Below are positions 1 through 7,869 of a DNA stretch of 64,000 nucleotides, piece after piece. Each line of letters opens with the position of its first letter. Positions within the stretch are counted from its first letter, which is position 1. A program made the translations under genes and the position numbers. The notes beneath the pieces are model-generated. The model was not told the origin of the DNA, searched no databases, and saw only the letters and a program-made list of their open reading frames with translations. The stretch is from Verrucolacustris abundans (GTDB lineage Bacteria > Verrucomicrobiota > Verrucomicrobiia > Methylacidiphilales > Verrucolacustridaceae): the NCBI GenBank assembly GCA_965194535.1, contig OZ239145.1:1240001-1304000 (forward strand), given 5' to 3'.

Positions 1-317
1 TCATTTCGAAAGGTTCTCAACGCAGATATATGTGTCATTAATAAGCTATCTAACGCCCCTTCTATACCAATTGCTTGGGCCACAGCCATGATTTTGTTGT
101 TAAAGGGAAAGTGCTGATAAGTATCCCATTTCTCCATTTCCTCATCACCAATATGATTTAAATAAGCTTCCAAGGTAAAGAAGCTGAAGACCTTCGCCGC
201 TTGTAAAAGCAGGACACGCCCATCCTCCGACTTTTCGGCCATGCGTAAAAGAGATTGTCCAGTATGTAGTAATGCCGCGTACGTTTTACACGTATATTGA
301 TAGTCAACTATGTGCAT
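1..317 (-). CDS. Hypothetical protein, 3' end cut by window edge
   Basis: An open frame starts at ATG 317, only 4 nt after the hsdS stop, and stays open to base 1 (105 codons visible, no stop). It begins MHIVDYQYTCKTYAALLHTG and is rich in Ala, Leu and charged residues, so it looks mostly alpha-helical; no signal peptide or membrane segment is seen. The tight spacing makes it the likely fourth gene of the hsdRMS operon. I do not recognise the family. Its position suggests, but does not prove, a restriction-associated role. Confidence 0.6.
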   Translation of the reverse strand, partial: MHIVDYQYTCKTYAALLHTGQSLLRMAEKSEDGRVLLLQAAKVFSFFTLEAYLNHIGDEEMEKWDTYQHFPFNNKIMAVAQAIGIEGALDSLLMTHISALRTFRN

Positions 318-321
318 AAAA

Positions 322-1656
322 TTAAGATGCTTCTGAGAATGCTTCTTTAAGGACTGCTTGGAGGAGTTGGGCGGTATGGGTTCGTGCGTGCTCGATCTCC
401 AATTCAAGCGCTCTGCACGTCGCCATCAGCGCGTCCACCCGCTCCACGATTGCTCCTTGCTCCGCCAAGGGCGGAACGGGGAAAACGAGTGCTCTGCATT
501 GAGTTAAGGAAATATTGTCCTGCCCGACAACACCTTTAGTTACAGTAGCCCTAATTGGCGCACCCTCACATAAATACAAATAGAGAAACTGGCTGATTTT
601 AATATCTACTGGTCGAAAAACAGCCAATGCCTGATTAATGTTACATTCGGCATATTCTTCTGGAACAATTGCAACCTTTCCCAATGGCGGTCCGACGATG
701 TTCATCAAAACATCTTTGGGGTAAACTACTGAACGAGCGAGTTTGCCTTCGTGAACGCGGCGTTCAATGAACTGAGGTTGGTAATTAAAATCAATCTTTT
801 GCTCTCGAATATTGTAAACCTTAAGAAACGGGATATCACCCGTCTTCTTTAGTTCGTGTGGTGCTGGCGTAGTTCCTTTTGTAATGAAACCGCAGATGTC
901 TCCCAAACGACACCATTCCCAAGTTTTTGGAATGGCGAAGGGAAGTTTGTCGGGGGTGATTTTGGGCAAGGGCCTTGCGGGGCGGAGTTGCTTGGCGGCG
1001 ATGAGCCGGGCTTTTTCGGCTTGGATGCGGTGGAGGAGCTGGCTCGCGGGTTCCACGTTTGGGTGGGTTGCGCGCCAGTCGGCAGTCAGCTTGCCCTGAA
1101 TCGCCTCCTGCAGGATAGCTTGCTTGAGTTTGGCGAGGAGGAGTTCCTGCCGCGTGATCTCATGCTGTGTGATACTGATTTTGGCACGCGCCTGATTGAT
1201 GCGCTGGATGAGCGCGTGCTGCTCGGGGAGATCGGGAAGATAAACATCGTAGTTAAGGAAGAAGGTCTCATCGACGGGTTTTCGATTTGTTGTGCCCTTA
1301 CTCGCCTTCCTGCAAGCATTCAAAAACACCGGCGACTGAAGAAAGACATTAAAGAATTCAGGTTCGACCTCGTTTTCATTAATGTGAAAGGCGAGAAAGC
1401 TGTTTGTGACGACAGCGCCATCAAGTTCTTCCGGAACAATTCCAAATGCTCCGTTGCGGGCATCTATCTTGCTTAACAAAAACTGCCCGGGTGTGACTCT
1501 AAATTGATCTTTCGTTCCGATTGTTGCTCCGTCTTGAATGCGGCGGAGCACAACACCTTTGTAATTCATCCGAACTGTAACCTGCTTGTAAAGCTGCCCA
1601 TTTTGAATCTCCACGCGATCTTTGACACGAGTGAGTAAGTCCCGAATACGCTTCAT
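322..1656 (-). CDS. hsdS: Type I restriction-modification specificity subunit HsdS
   Basis: HsdS supplies the DNA target recognition of the HsdR2M2S1 complex. The 444-residue protein shows the usual two-half build. A first target-recognition domain covers roughly residues 10-160. A helical spacer follows, with EITRQELLLAKLKQAILQEA near 170-185. A second recognition domain covers roughly 240-400, and a matching C-terminal helix contains TAQLLQAVLKEAF. The start ATG overlaps the hsdM stop by 4 nt, so translation is probably coupled. HsdS recognition domains are normally variable, so the target site cannot be predicted. It looks intact. Confidence 0.93.
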   Translation of the reverse strand: MKRIRDLLTRVKDRVEIQNGQLYKQVTVRMNYKGVVLRRIQDGATIGTKDQFRVTPGQFLLSKIDARNGAFGIVPEELDGAVVTNSFLAFHINENEVEPEFFNVFLQSPVFLNACRKASKGTTNRKPVDETFFLNYDVYLPDLPEQHALIQRINQARAKISITQHEITRQELLLAKLKQAILQEAIQGKLTADWRATHPNVEPASQLLHRIQAEKARLIAAKQLRPARPLPKITPDKLPFAIPKTWEWCRLGDICGFITKGTTPAPHELKKTGDIPFLKVYNIREQKIDFNYQPQFIERRVHEGKLARSVVYPKDVLMNIVGPPLGKVAIVPEEYAECNINQALAVFRPVDIKISQFLYLYLCEGAPIRATVTKGVVGQDNISLTQCRALVFPVPPLAEQGAIVERVDALMATCRALELEIEHARTHTAQLLQAVLKEAFSEAS

Positions 1657-3092
1657 TTGTCGGCGTAGCGTTGTTTCAACGCATTGAGCGCGTGAGTCAC
1701 ACGCTCAATGGAATTGGCGAACTCGGTTAGGCACTCGGAAACTGACATCTCGCTCTCAACGACAGACGCATTCGGATTCTTCACATCCAGATCAAAGCCC
1801 TTCTTCAAATCGCCGACCTTCACCTTCCACGCGAGGTCGCTTTCCTCGCGTTTGTCCCACCACTTGATGAGCGGTGCGAACTCATCGAACTGGATGGCTT
1901 TGGTTTTTGAGTAGCTCTTTTGGCCCTCGGGCAGGCGGTGCTCCCAATACCAGATTTCCTTCGTGGGAGTGCCTTTTTGAAAGAAGAGCAGGTTGGTGGA
2001 GACTGTGGCGGGGTGAAAGGTAGACTGCGGAAGGCGAATGATGGTGTGGAGGTTGCAGTCGGTAAGTAGTTTCTCGCGGATGCGCTCCTTGTAGCCGTCT
2101 CCCGTGATGCAACCGTCGGGGAGTACAATTGCGCAGCGTCCACCCGGCTTGAGCAACTGGATCATGAGGATAACGAAGAGGTCGGCGGATTCGCGACAGC
2201 GGAAGGATTGCGGGAAGTTAGTCTCTACGCCCGCAGCAATGCCTGCGCCGAACGGCGGATTGGCAAGGATCACATCCACCTGCTGCTTCGGGCCAATGGA
2301 GTTGTATTCGGTCTTGAGACTGTCCTGGTAATGGTAGTCGGGCACATCCATGCCGTGGAGTATAAGGTTGGTGAGGCCGAGGACGTAAGCGACGGGTTTG
2401 TACTCCCAGCCTGTGATGGACTTCTGAAGCACGGCTTCGTCGTCTAAAGTATGGACTTCCTTTGCACGGATAAAATCAATGGCGGCACTCAAGAAGCCGC
2501 CCGTGCCGGCGGCAGGGTCGAGGACGCGCTGGCCGAGCTTGGGCGCGGTCATTTGGGTCATCAACTGCGTTATGGCGCGTGGGGTATAGTATTCACCCTT
2601 GTTGCCGGCGTCGCGCAACTCGATAAGGATGGATTCGTAAATCGTGCCGAAAATGTGGCGGTCATCGGAACTATTGAAGTCAAATCCGTTGAGCTGGTTT
2701 ATCACCTTACGCATGGCGTAGCCGGACTTCATGAAGTTGTTCGAGCCGTCGAAGACTTCACGGACGATGCCAGCGCGCTGCGGTGCGTTAGAGGATTTCA
2801 ATTCGCGCAGGCAGGCGAACAGACCAGTGCGGGCGTCGTTGATGAATTCGAGGAGTTCGTCGCCAGTGATGCCCTCAGGGTTGGCGGCCCAGGTACGCCA
2901 CTGAAATTTCTCGGGGATGACAGACTTGTAGCCTTTGCGAATGAGTTCGAGCTCTTGATCTTTGTCATCGATGATTTTTAGAAATAGCATCCAGCCGAGC
3001 TGCTCGAGGCGCTGGGCGTCACCTGAGATGCCCTGATCTTCGTTCCGCATGATGTTGCGGACGTTTTTGATGATGGATGAGATGTTTGGCAT
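1653..3092 (-). CDS. hsdM: Type I restriction-modification methyltransferase subunit HsdM
   Basis: An N6-adenine DNA methyltransferase using S-adenosylmethionine. Of the 479 residues, about 1-140 form the N-terminal helical HsdM domain. GEYYTPRA is at 166-173, the SAM-binding motif I DPAAGTGGF at 192-200 and the catalytic NPPF at 278-281. All key motifs are intact, so the enzyme should be active. The gene follows hsdR by 6 nt and overlaps hsdS by 4 nt. Confidence 0.96.
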   Translation of the reverse strand: MPNISSIIKNVRNIMRNEDQGISGDAQRLEQLGWMLFLKIIDDKDQELELIRKGYKSVIPEKFQWRTWAANPEGITGDELLEFINDARTGLFACLRELKSSNAPQRAGIVREVFDGSNNFMKSGYAMRKVINQLNGFDFNSSDDRHIFGTIYESILIELRDAGNKGEYYTPRAITQLMTQMTAPKLGQRVLDPAAGTGGFLSAAIDFIRAKEVHTLDDEAVLQKSITGWEYKPVAYVLGLTNLILHGMDVPDYHYQDSLKTEYNSIGPKQQVDVILANPPFGAGIAAGVETNFPQSFRCRESADLFVILMIQLLKPGGRCAIVLPDGCITGDGYKERIREKLLTDCNLHTIIRLPQSTFHPATVSTNLLFFQKGTPTKEIWYWEHRLPEGQKSYSKTKAIQFDEFAPLIKWWDKREESDLAWKVKVGDLKKGFDLDVKNPNASVVESEMSVSECLTEFANSIERVTHALNALKQRYADK

Positions 3093-3098
3093 AAGACT

Positions 3099-5495
3099 TT
3101 ATGCAGCAAGACTGTATAACTCGTTTTCGAGTGACTGAATAGCAGCGTCATAAGCGTCCTTACCACCAAAGGCTCGAATAATTTCAACTGGCGACCCTAA
3201 ACGATTAAGGGGTTCGAGACGGATAATTTCAGGGTTTTCAAAATCAAGGCCACCATCATCCGCATATTTATCCAGCAAGGTAGCAATCACCTTTCGGGCG
3301 AGCTCCCCGTATTTTGTGAAGTAATCGCGCTTCTTGACCTGTTCAGCGCGTTCCTTACGTGTGAGCGGCTTTTGCTCAAATGCAACGTGGCAAATTAGAT
3401 CAAATGGATCAAAAGCGGATCCGATTTCCTCATTCAATGCGGCGAAGATGACGCCATGTTGTTCCAGCTCCTCGACGATGGCGCGTTTTTTTTCAGACTT
3501 TTTCCACGTATTAAGGAATGAATCGAGCGAGCCGTAACTAGCACGGATGTTTTTGCGAGTGTAGTCACGCAGGCTCTCGGTGATAACCTTGCCGTCGTCG
3601 CCAAGGTACTGGACGCGCTCCTTGATGACAGTGACTTCCACCCCTTTGACGGTGACTTTGCGACGCACAATATATGTCGTTGGATCTTCAGCAAGGTTGG
3701 ATATGTCCGGCTTCTCAGGTTCTGGGAAAACGATTTCATCGCCAGTAAGATCGTCGGTAACTGGCGTGTCCTCAGTTTCATTTTCGGCATCGGAAATATC
3801 ATCGGCCTCGCGGACCTCTTTCACACGCACCGGATCGCCGTCGAACTCCTTGTCCGCGAAAAGGGACGTCACGTTGCGGAAGTCCATAATAGTGAAGTAA
3901 AACTTCTTGAAATCCTCGTTGATTCGCGTGCCTCTCCCAATGATCTGCTTGAACTCGGTCATTGAACTAATGTTCGAGTCGAGAACGATGAGTTTACAGG
4001 TCTGCACGTCAACGCCCGTGGTCAGAAGCTTAGAAGTCGTAGCGATGACGGGGTAAAGTTCGCTAGGGCTCTTAAAGGCATCCAGCTGATCTTTGCCCTC
4101 TTTGTTGTCGCCTGTAATTTGCATCACATATTTACTATTAAGAGCAACGAGGTCAGCGTTGGCGTTGGCGAGCTCCTTCCGCATTCCTTCGGCGTGCTCA
4201 ATGTCTACGCAGAAGTCTATGGTTTTTGAAAAGCGGTCGCTCCCCTTGAGAAACTCTGTGATTTTTTCCGCAACAAGCCTTCGGCGTTCCTCAACGACCA
4301 GGTTCCGGTCGAAGTCGGAACGGTTGTACATGCGGTCTTCAACGAGCTTACCCTCCTTATCCTTAAAACCAGCCGGCGGACGCCAGCCTTCCGCGTCAAT
4401 GTCGAGCGTGACTTTGATGACTTTGTAGGGCGCGAGGAAACCGTCATCAATGCCCTGCTTAAGCGAATATGTGTAGAGCGGATCGCCGAAATACTCGGAG
4501 CTAGAGATTTCGTTCGTCTCTTTCGGTGTGGCAGTGAGGCCAATGTGGGTAGCTCCCTTGAAATAATCCAAGATCTCACGCCACTTACTGTCTTCACGGG
4601 CACTACCTCGATGGCACTCGTCGACGATGACGAGATCAAAGAATTCAGGACTGAATTGTTTATATGCGTCATTGTCTTCGTTATCAGAAAGGCCCTGGTA
4701 GAGCGAAAGGTAGATGTTGTAGGCGGTGTCAATGTGCCGATGCTTAATAACGGTCATTGCTTCCTTAAAATGGCGGAAGTCATTGCGCACCGTTTGGTCA
4801 ATTAGATCAGTGCGGTCAGCTAGAAACAAAATGCGTTTTTTCAGCCCGCTCTTCCATAGCCGGTATATAATTTGGAATGCTGCGTATGTTTTCCCGCAAC
4901 CGGTAGCCATGACCAGTAGGTGGCGATTATTGCCCTCATTCCGCGCGATTGCCTCGACTGTGCGATTTACAGCGATTTGCTGGTAGTAGCGGGGTGAGCG
5001 ATTCGAGCCGTCTGAAAAGTAATCTTGGGCAACGACAGCTGCAACGCCGTCCGTGATGCCTTTGAAGGCTTTGTATTTTTGCCAAAGTTGTTCAGGCGAG
5101 GGAAATGCGTTGAGCGGAATCTCCTTTTCGATTCCCCCCGATTTTACAGTCTTGTCGTGGAACAGAAATGCATCCCCGTTGCTGCTGAATACAAAAGGGA
5201 TATCGAGGGTTTTGGGGTCGGCATATGCAAGTGCCTGCTGAATACCTGATCCAACCGTGTGCGTGTTATCCTTTGCTTCAATTATAGCGATCGGAATATT
5301 GGGTTTGTAGTAAAGTATGTAATCAGCACGCTTTTGTGTACCGCGGACATGGATTTTACCTCGGACGTAAATTCGCCCATCAGTGAAGCCCACTTCCTCA
5401 CGAACCTGAGTACTTATATTCCAGCCGGCTGCCTCAAGACTGGGCGTGATAAACTTGGTGCAAATATCCCGTTCTGAGAGCTTCTTCTTGTTCAT
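3099..5495 (-). CDS. hsdR: Type I restriction endonuclease subunit HsdR
   Basis: The motor and nuclease subunit that translocates and cleaves unmodified DNA. The N-terminal nuclease core has Asp58 and the EAK triad residues Glu73 and Lys75. The helicase part carries Walker A MATGCGKT (196-203), the DEAD-like box DECH (292-295), GLTATP and the motif VI sequence QIIGRGTRI. A C-terminal helical domain contacts HsdM in this family. At 798 residues it matches the EcoEI-like branch better than the roughly 1000-residue EcoKI/EcoR124 enzymes. It is the first gene of the operon, so the promoter should lie in the AT-rich 5496-5630 stretch. Confidence 0.95.
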   Translation of the reverse strand: MNKKKLSERDICTKFITPSLEAAGWNISTQVREEVGFTDGRIYVRGKIHVRGTQKRADYILYYKPNIPIAIIEAKDNTHTVGSGIQQALAYADPKTLDIPFVFSSNGDAFLFHDKTVKSGGIEKEIPLNAFPSPEQLWQKYKAFKGITDGVAAVVAQDYFSDGSNRSPRYYQQIAVNRTVEAIARNEGNNRHLLVMATGCGKTYAAFQIIYRLWKSGLKKRILFLADRTDLIDQTVRNDFRHFKEAMTVIKHRHIDTAYNIYLSLYQGLSDNEDNDAYKQFSPEFFDLVIVDECHRGSAREDSKWREILDYFKGATHIGLTATPKETNEISSSEYFGDPLYTYSLKQGIDDGFLAPYKVIKVTLDIDAEGWRPPAGFKDKEGKLVEDRMYNRSDFDRNLVVEERRRLVAEKITEFLKGSDRFSKTIDFCVDIEHAEGMRKELANANADLVALNSKYVMQITGDNKEGKDQLDAFKSPSELYPVIATTSKLLTTGVDVQTCKLIVLDSNISSMTEFKQIIGRGTRINEDFKKFYFTIMDFRNVTSLFADKEFDGDPVRVKEVREADDISDAENETEDTPVTDDLTGDEIVFPEPEKPDISNLAEDPTTYIVRRKVTVKGVEVTVIKERVQYLGDDGKVITESLRDYTRKNIRASYGSLDSFLNTWKKSEKKRAIVEELEQHGVIFAALNEEIGSAFDPFDLICHVAFEQKPLTRKERAEQVKKRDYFTKYGELARKVIATLLDKYADDGGLDFENPEIIRLEPLNRLGSPVEIIRAFGGKDAYDAAIQSLENELYSLAA

Positions 5496-5637
5496 TTTTA
5501 GGCTTTTATTTGAAGATAGGCAGATTCTTTATGCCATTTTATGAAAAATAAGCCAGCCAGCTAAATGTTTGCAGATTTACCATTTCTCCATGTTGCCATA
5601 AGGGGACTTTATTGAGGCAGGCCAAAAGCCCCAATCT

Positions 5638-5733
5638 CTACTTACGACCCAATTTACTGAGCCAGCAAACAAGTGAAGTTAAGGCTGAGCCCAGGATCAA
5701 GCCGTGGACGAATACCAGCCAGCCGCTGATCAT
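5638..5733 (-). CDS. Micro-ORF D: 31-residue single-pass membrane peptide
   Basis: ATG at 5733 overlaps the stop of the preceding micro-ORF in the pattern ATGA, and a TAG at 5638-5640 ends it. The peptide starts MISGWLVFVHGLILGSALTS, continues hydrophobic to about residue 24, and ends in a basic tail (SKLGRK). That is one membrane helix with a positive C-terminus. Size and layout recall type I toxin peptides (Ldr/Fst style) or small subunits of membrane complexes, but no family is recognised. It is the last of four chained micro-ORFs. Confidence 0.45.
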   Translation of the reverse strand: MISGWLVFVHGLILGSALTSLVCWLSKLGRK

Positions 5734-5840
5734 TTTCTCCCCTTCCGGTTTTCCCACCGCATGAATGCGTAGGCCGTCAAACCACTGCTGATTATCAATC
5801 CGGAACAGAACAGGAATTCATGACTAAACCAGTAGTTCAT
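5730..5840 (-). CDS. Micro-ORF C: 36-residue single-pass membrane peptide
   Basis: ATG at 5840 lies inside the end of micro-ORF B in another frame. The stop TGA at 5730-5732 overlaps the start of micro-ORF D. The peptide begins MNYWFSHEFLFCSGLIISSG, has one hydrophobic helix at about residues 8-26, and ends with the charged tail RWENRKGRK. The hydrophobic helix, basic tail and exact coupling to D argue for a translated peptide. Without expression data it remains a prediction. Confidence 0.45.
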   Translation of the reverse strand: MNYWFSHEFLFCSGLIISSGLTAYAFMRWENRKGRK

Positions 5841-5913
5841 TTTTTGACTTCTTCGCCTTAATGCCGCTCACACCACCTCCGGAGCGGTTATTTTCCTGTA
5901 GGGCTTTTCTCAT
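5824..5913 (-). CDS. Micro-ORF B: 29-residue basic peptide
   Basis: ATG at 5913 overlaps the stop of micro-ORF A (ATGA). The peptide opens MRKALQENNRSGGG and is lysine-rich and soluble. Its first bases match the internal ATGAGAAAGGCC start of the 50-residue gene at 9566-9718, so it may be a truncated relative of that gene. It may serve only as a ribosome bridge between A and C, whose start lies inside its 3' end. Confidence 0.3.
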   Translation of the reverse strand: MRKALQENNRSGGGVSGIKAKKSKNELLV

Positions 5914-6042
5914 TTCTGTTTCTTGAAGACGCACCATAGAAAATACAGCAACATTCCCGTATGCAAGATTCCTAGCGCGACCAATTGTGGGTTTTGCGCA
6001 CTCATCCCTCTCTTGTCGCCCATCCAAGTCTGAACACCACCC
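5877..6042. repeat. Copy 1 of a 166-bp duplicated segment
   Basis: This segment and 7977-8142 align over 166 bp in the same orientation without gaps. The alignment begins near CTCCGGAGCGGTTA and ends at AACACCACCC. It holds micro-ORF A, the start of B and about 37 bp upstream. Sequence outside these limits does not match, so a discrete cassette was copied. The differences are scattered, so this is not a recent duplication. Confidence 0.85.
5910..6005 (-). CDS. Micro-ORF A: 31-residue single-pass membrane peptide
   Basis: ATG at 6005; stop TGA at 5910-5912 overlaps micro-ORF B. The peptide starts MSAQNPQLVALGILHTG, has a hydrophobic helix to about residue 27, and ends FKKQK. An in-frame ATG six codons upstream (6023) is an alternative start. 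The paralogue at 8010-8105 has the same length with no insertion or deletion. Of 13 base differences, 8 are at third codon positions and 6 are silent, which supports a protein under selection. No family is recognised. Confidence 0.5.
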   Translation of the reverse strand: MSAQNPQLVALGILHTGMLLYFLWCVFKKQK

Positions 6043-6080
6043 AAGTCATCATCCTACAATTCCCTTCGCGTGGGTGAACC

Positions 6081-6246
6081 CTCCCACTTTCCCGGGATTG
6101 TAGGACGATTCAACTTTCCCGGGATTGTCGGACGATTGCTTTTTCCTAAGAGGGCCAAACCCTCCCACTTTCCCGGGATTGTAGGACGATTGCCCATTCC
6201 CAAGATTGCCAAACCATCCCACTTTCCCGGGATTGTAGGACGATTG
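6081..6246. repeat. Short tandem repeat, four copies of a 25-bp core
   Basis: The core ACTTTCCCGGGATTG plus TAGGACGATT occurs near 6086, 6112, 6167 and 6222, with a single T-to-C change in the second copy. Copies 1 and 2 abut. The last two copies lie in roughly 55-bp units that also share a CCAAACC lead-in. CCCGGG forms a small palindrome in each. The array lies directly upstream of micro-ORF A as transcribed. Both minus-strand frames through it give repetitive peptides, but no gene is supported. Confidence 0.85.
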
Positions 6247-6295
6247 CCCAAAATAAAGCGCTAAACAGGCGCTCAACATTTCCAAAAAAGATCCC

Positions 6296-6853
6296 CTACT
6301 CAAAGCCTGGTCCCTCCAGATTCTTCCGAAACTGGTTTCCCTCCTCGTCTTTCGTGTGCACCACCACCACGGCATCATCCGGCCAGACATGATGCTCCTT
6401 GGCAACTTCCAGCATCAGGAACGCCCGGGTCAGCATGGCCCGTAAGAGCGGTCGGGGATCCTCCGGCTCCGGTTGGTTATCCGCCAGGTGCTCCAACGCC
6501 GCCCGCGCCAATAGCTCGTAAAAGCCGTACTTGTTGCCGTAATCCAGCCAGCCATCGAATAGGTCCCGCATCTGGAACACAAACCACGTCGCCGGCCCCG
6601 CATGCCTCGTCCGTACCGTCAGGTCATGATCGAAGTAGTTCGGATCATTAAAGTCCGTTTTAAAGTCGCTGGTAATCCGGATGTCAGCCCCCCTCCACTC
6701 CGGAATCCTATCCATTTCAGGATGAGTCCAGGGCCCACCCGCCTCAATCAATCTCCCCATCCCCATCAACCCATCCTCAATCCCCTCCGTCCCCTTCACC
6801 TTGAGTTTCGTCTCATTGTTCTTCTTCATTTTCTTTTTTCCTTTATTCATCAT
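6296..6853 (-). CDS. Hypothetical protein, 185 residues
   Basis: An uninterrupted frame with a very basic, disordered N-terminus (a later Met at 9 is possible) and a mixed acidic/aromatic body. No signal peptide, membrane helix or known catalytic motif is seen. The C-terminal half has a helical stretch and PDDAVVVVHTKDEEGNQF. A GAGGGG ribosome-binding candidate precedes the start, and the hairpin repeat at 6872-6898 lies 18 nt upstream. I do not recognise the family. Balanced composition and length favour a real gene. Confidence 0.6.
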   Translation of the reverse strand: MMNKGKKKMKKNNETKLKVKGTEGIEDGLMGMGRLIEAGGPWTHPEMDRIPEWRGADIRITSDFKTDFNDPNYFDHDLTVRTRHAGPATWFVFQMRDLFDGWLDYGNKYGFYELLARAALEHLADNQPEPEDPRPLLRAMLTRAFLMLEVAKEHHVWPDDAVVVVHTKDEEGNQFRKNLEGPGFE

Positions 6854-6871
6854 CCCCTCATCTTACCCAAC

Positions 6872-6898
6872 CCCCTAGGACATCCGCAGGGCTACCCT
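6872..6898 (-). repeat. 5'-leader hairpin repeat, copy 1
   Basis: Read on the minus strand it contains TAGCCCTGCGGATGTCC followed by TAGGGGG. CCCTG and TAGGG can pair (with one G-T) around a 9-nt loop. It sits 18 nt before the start of the gene at 6296-6853. Related copies lie at 7711, 9761, 11111 and 12573, each just upstream of a minus-strand gene. Confidence 0.7.
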
Positions 6899-6961
6899 GA
6901 TGTAGTTTTATGACGCGGGAGAGGATCGTCTTTCCCATAATCAGGAGTCTATGAATGAGGG

Positions 6962-7186
6962 ATGACATTAATCGAGCAACTTGAATACGATATTCCCAGA
7001 GCCGAGGAACGCCTCGGATCCGATGCCCGAATCGTCCGCCAGATGAGGCGCCAACTGGAGGGTATAAAAGCGGAAAGCAGGCTCGGAGACCAACTGGTTT
7101 TCAACGTTTCGGCAACCAAAGTAGAAAGCCAGAACAAGCGGAACCTGAGCGGTAGTACAGATAAAATCAGCCCAAGAGGAGCTTGA
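6962..7186 (+). CDS. Hypothetical protein, 74 residues
   Basis: Starts MTLIEQLEYDIPRAEERLG. The first 45 residues are charged and helical (coiled-coil-like), and the tail is polar. AGGAG at 6943-6947 and a four-codon leader ORF (6951-6965), whose stop overlaps this ATG, precede it. The following gene begins 6 nt after its stop, so the two form a small operon. No family recognised. Confidence 0.45.
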   Translation: MTLIEQLEYDIPRAEERLGSDARIVRQMRRQLEGIKAESRLGDQLVFNVSATKVESQNKRNLSGSTDKISPRGA

Positions 7187-7191
7187 TCCAC

Positions 7192-7392
7192 ATGGCTAGA
7201 GAAATCAAAAATAACCCTCCTGGAATTCGGTCCTTCGTGTTTTTGACCCCAGAAGAAGCACTGAAAGAGTTCGGCGGTTCAATCGCTTTTGTGGGCAGGA
7301 GCTCAAAACCCCCCGAAACACCTTCGACAGATCTTCCCCCGAGCACTCGTTCTAAAAAGAAGACACCGAAGTCCGGTCACAAAGCTAACTGA
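7192..7392 (+). CDS. Hypothetical protein, 66 residues
   Basis: ATG at 7192 is preferred over the TTG at 7183, which would overlap the upstream gene by 4 nt. The product starts MAREIKNNPPGIRSFVFLTP, carries a short amphipathic region (EEALKEFGGSIAFVG), and ends in a Pro/Ser/Lys-rich basic tail. It looks like a small partner of the preceding helical protein. It is not a recognised antitoxin family. Confidence 0.45.
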   Translation: MAREIKNNPPGIRSFVFLTPEEALKEFGGSIAFVGRSSKPPETPSTDLPPSTRSKKKTPKSGHKAN

Positions 7393-7405
7393 GGTCGAAA
7401 TTGTC

Positions 7406-7693
7406 TCATTCGGCATCTTTGAGCCTACTAGTCAGGCCAGAGAATCTTCCCTTGGAATCAAAGACTGTTCCATCTCGGGTAATAAACCCCGCATAGGCTC
7501 CAAACTTGTCACACATCCAGCGACGATCCGCAGAAATACATCCGTTGTAGGCACCCGTCTTGGTCGTGCGGGTGCCCCCACTCAACATTCCCGAGTACGT
7601 TCCTGTCTCGTCCAGCAAGAGATCCCCGGCCAAACAACGACTGAAAGAAAGGCAAATAATAAGCAAGGTTTTGTAGATTTTGTTCATATTCAT
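7406..7693 (-). CDS. Small secreted repeat protein, 95 residues
   Basis: The signal peptide is clear: a lysine, then IYKTLLIICLSFSRCLAG, with likely cleavage around residue 23. The mature part repeats a motif like TGTYSG, TGAYNG, FGAYAG and KGRFSG about every 14-20 residues and has two cysteines, suggesting a small beta-repeat fold. It is analogous in size and export to the paralogues at 8223-9028. A leader hairpin repeat (7711) and a palindromic repeat (7741) precede it. No family name can be given. Confidence 0.6.
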   Translation of the reverse strand: MNMNKIYKTLLIICLSFSRCLAGDLLLDETGTYSGMLSGGTRTTKTGAYNGCISADRRWMCDKFGAYAGFITRDGTVFDSKGRFSGLTSRLKDAE

Positions 7694-7710
7694 AAATTAC
7701 GCTCGCATAT

Positions 7711-7736
7711 ACCCTAGGACAATTACAGGGTTACCC
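7711..7736 (-). repeat. 5'-leader hairpin repeat, copy 2
   Basis: On the minus strand: TAACCCTGTAATTGTCC followed by TAGGG. It lies 18 nt upstream of the secreted-protein start at 7693, the same spacing as copy 1. Confidence 0.65.
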
Positions 7737-7740
7737 ATCT

Positions 7741-7769
7741 CATTTCGACATTTGGCACAACGTCGTAAT
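7741..7769. repeat. Palindromic repeat, variant type, copy 1
   Basis: Left arm ATTTCGACATT, loop TGGCAC, then an altered right arm AACGTCGTAAT that pairs imperfectly. The downstream GTGC gives an alternative GCAC/GTGC stem, shared with the copy at 8176. It lies upstream of the secreted-protein gene at 7406-7693. Confidence 0.75.
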
Positions 7770-7805
7770 GTGCTGTGATAAATGCCCACTCTTCCCCCAA
7801 CCCCT

Positions 7806-7833
7806 CATTTCGACATTCTGCATAATGTCGAAA
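7806..7833. repeat. Palindromic repeat, copy 2
   Basis: Arms ATTTCGACATT and AATGTCGAAA are perfectly complementary around a different loop (CTGCAT). Loop divergence with intact arms suggests the hairpin itself is what is kept. Confidence 0.8.
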
Positions 7834-7869
7834 CGTCAGTGACCCTCCTGCCTTCCATTGATCCCAGAA

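Noticed and set aside
856..1476. 206-codon plus-strand frame opposite hsdS
   Set aside because: It lies entirely antisense to a clear HsdS and its translation has no recognisable domain or export signal.
6081..6246. Possible CRISPR array
   Set aside because: Only four copies, two directly abutting, with spacers that resemble each other; no cas genes nearby.
6049..6405. Repetitive peptide frames (NPGKVGGF- and NRPTIPGK-type) through the tandem array
   Set aside because: Both frames simply translate the DNA repeat. They run into the neighbouring gene and lack a credible start.
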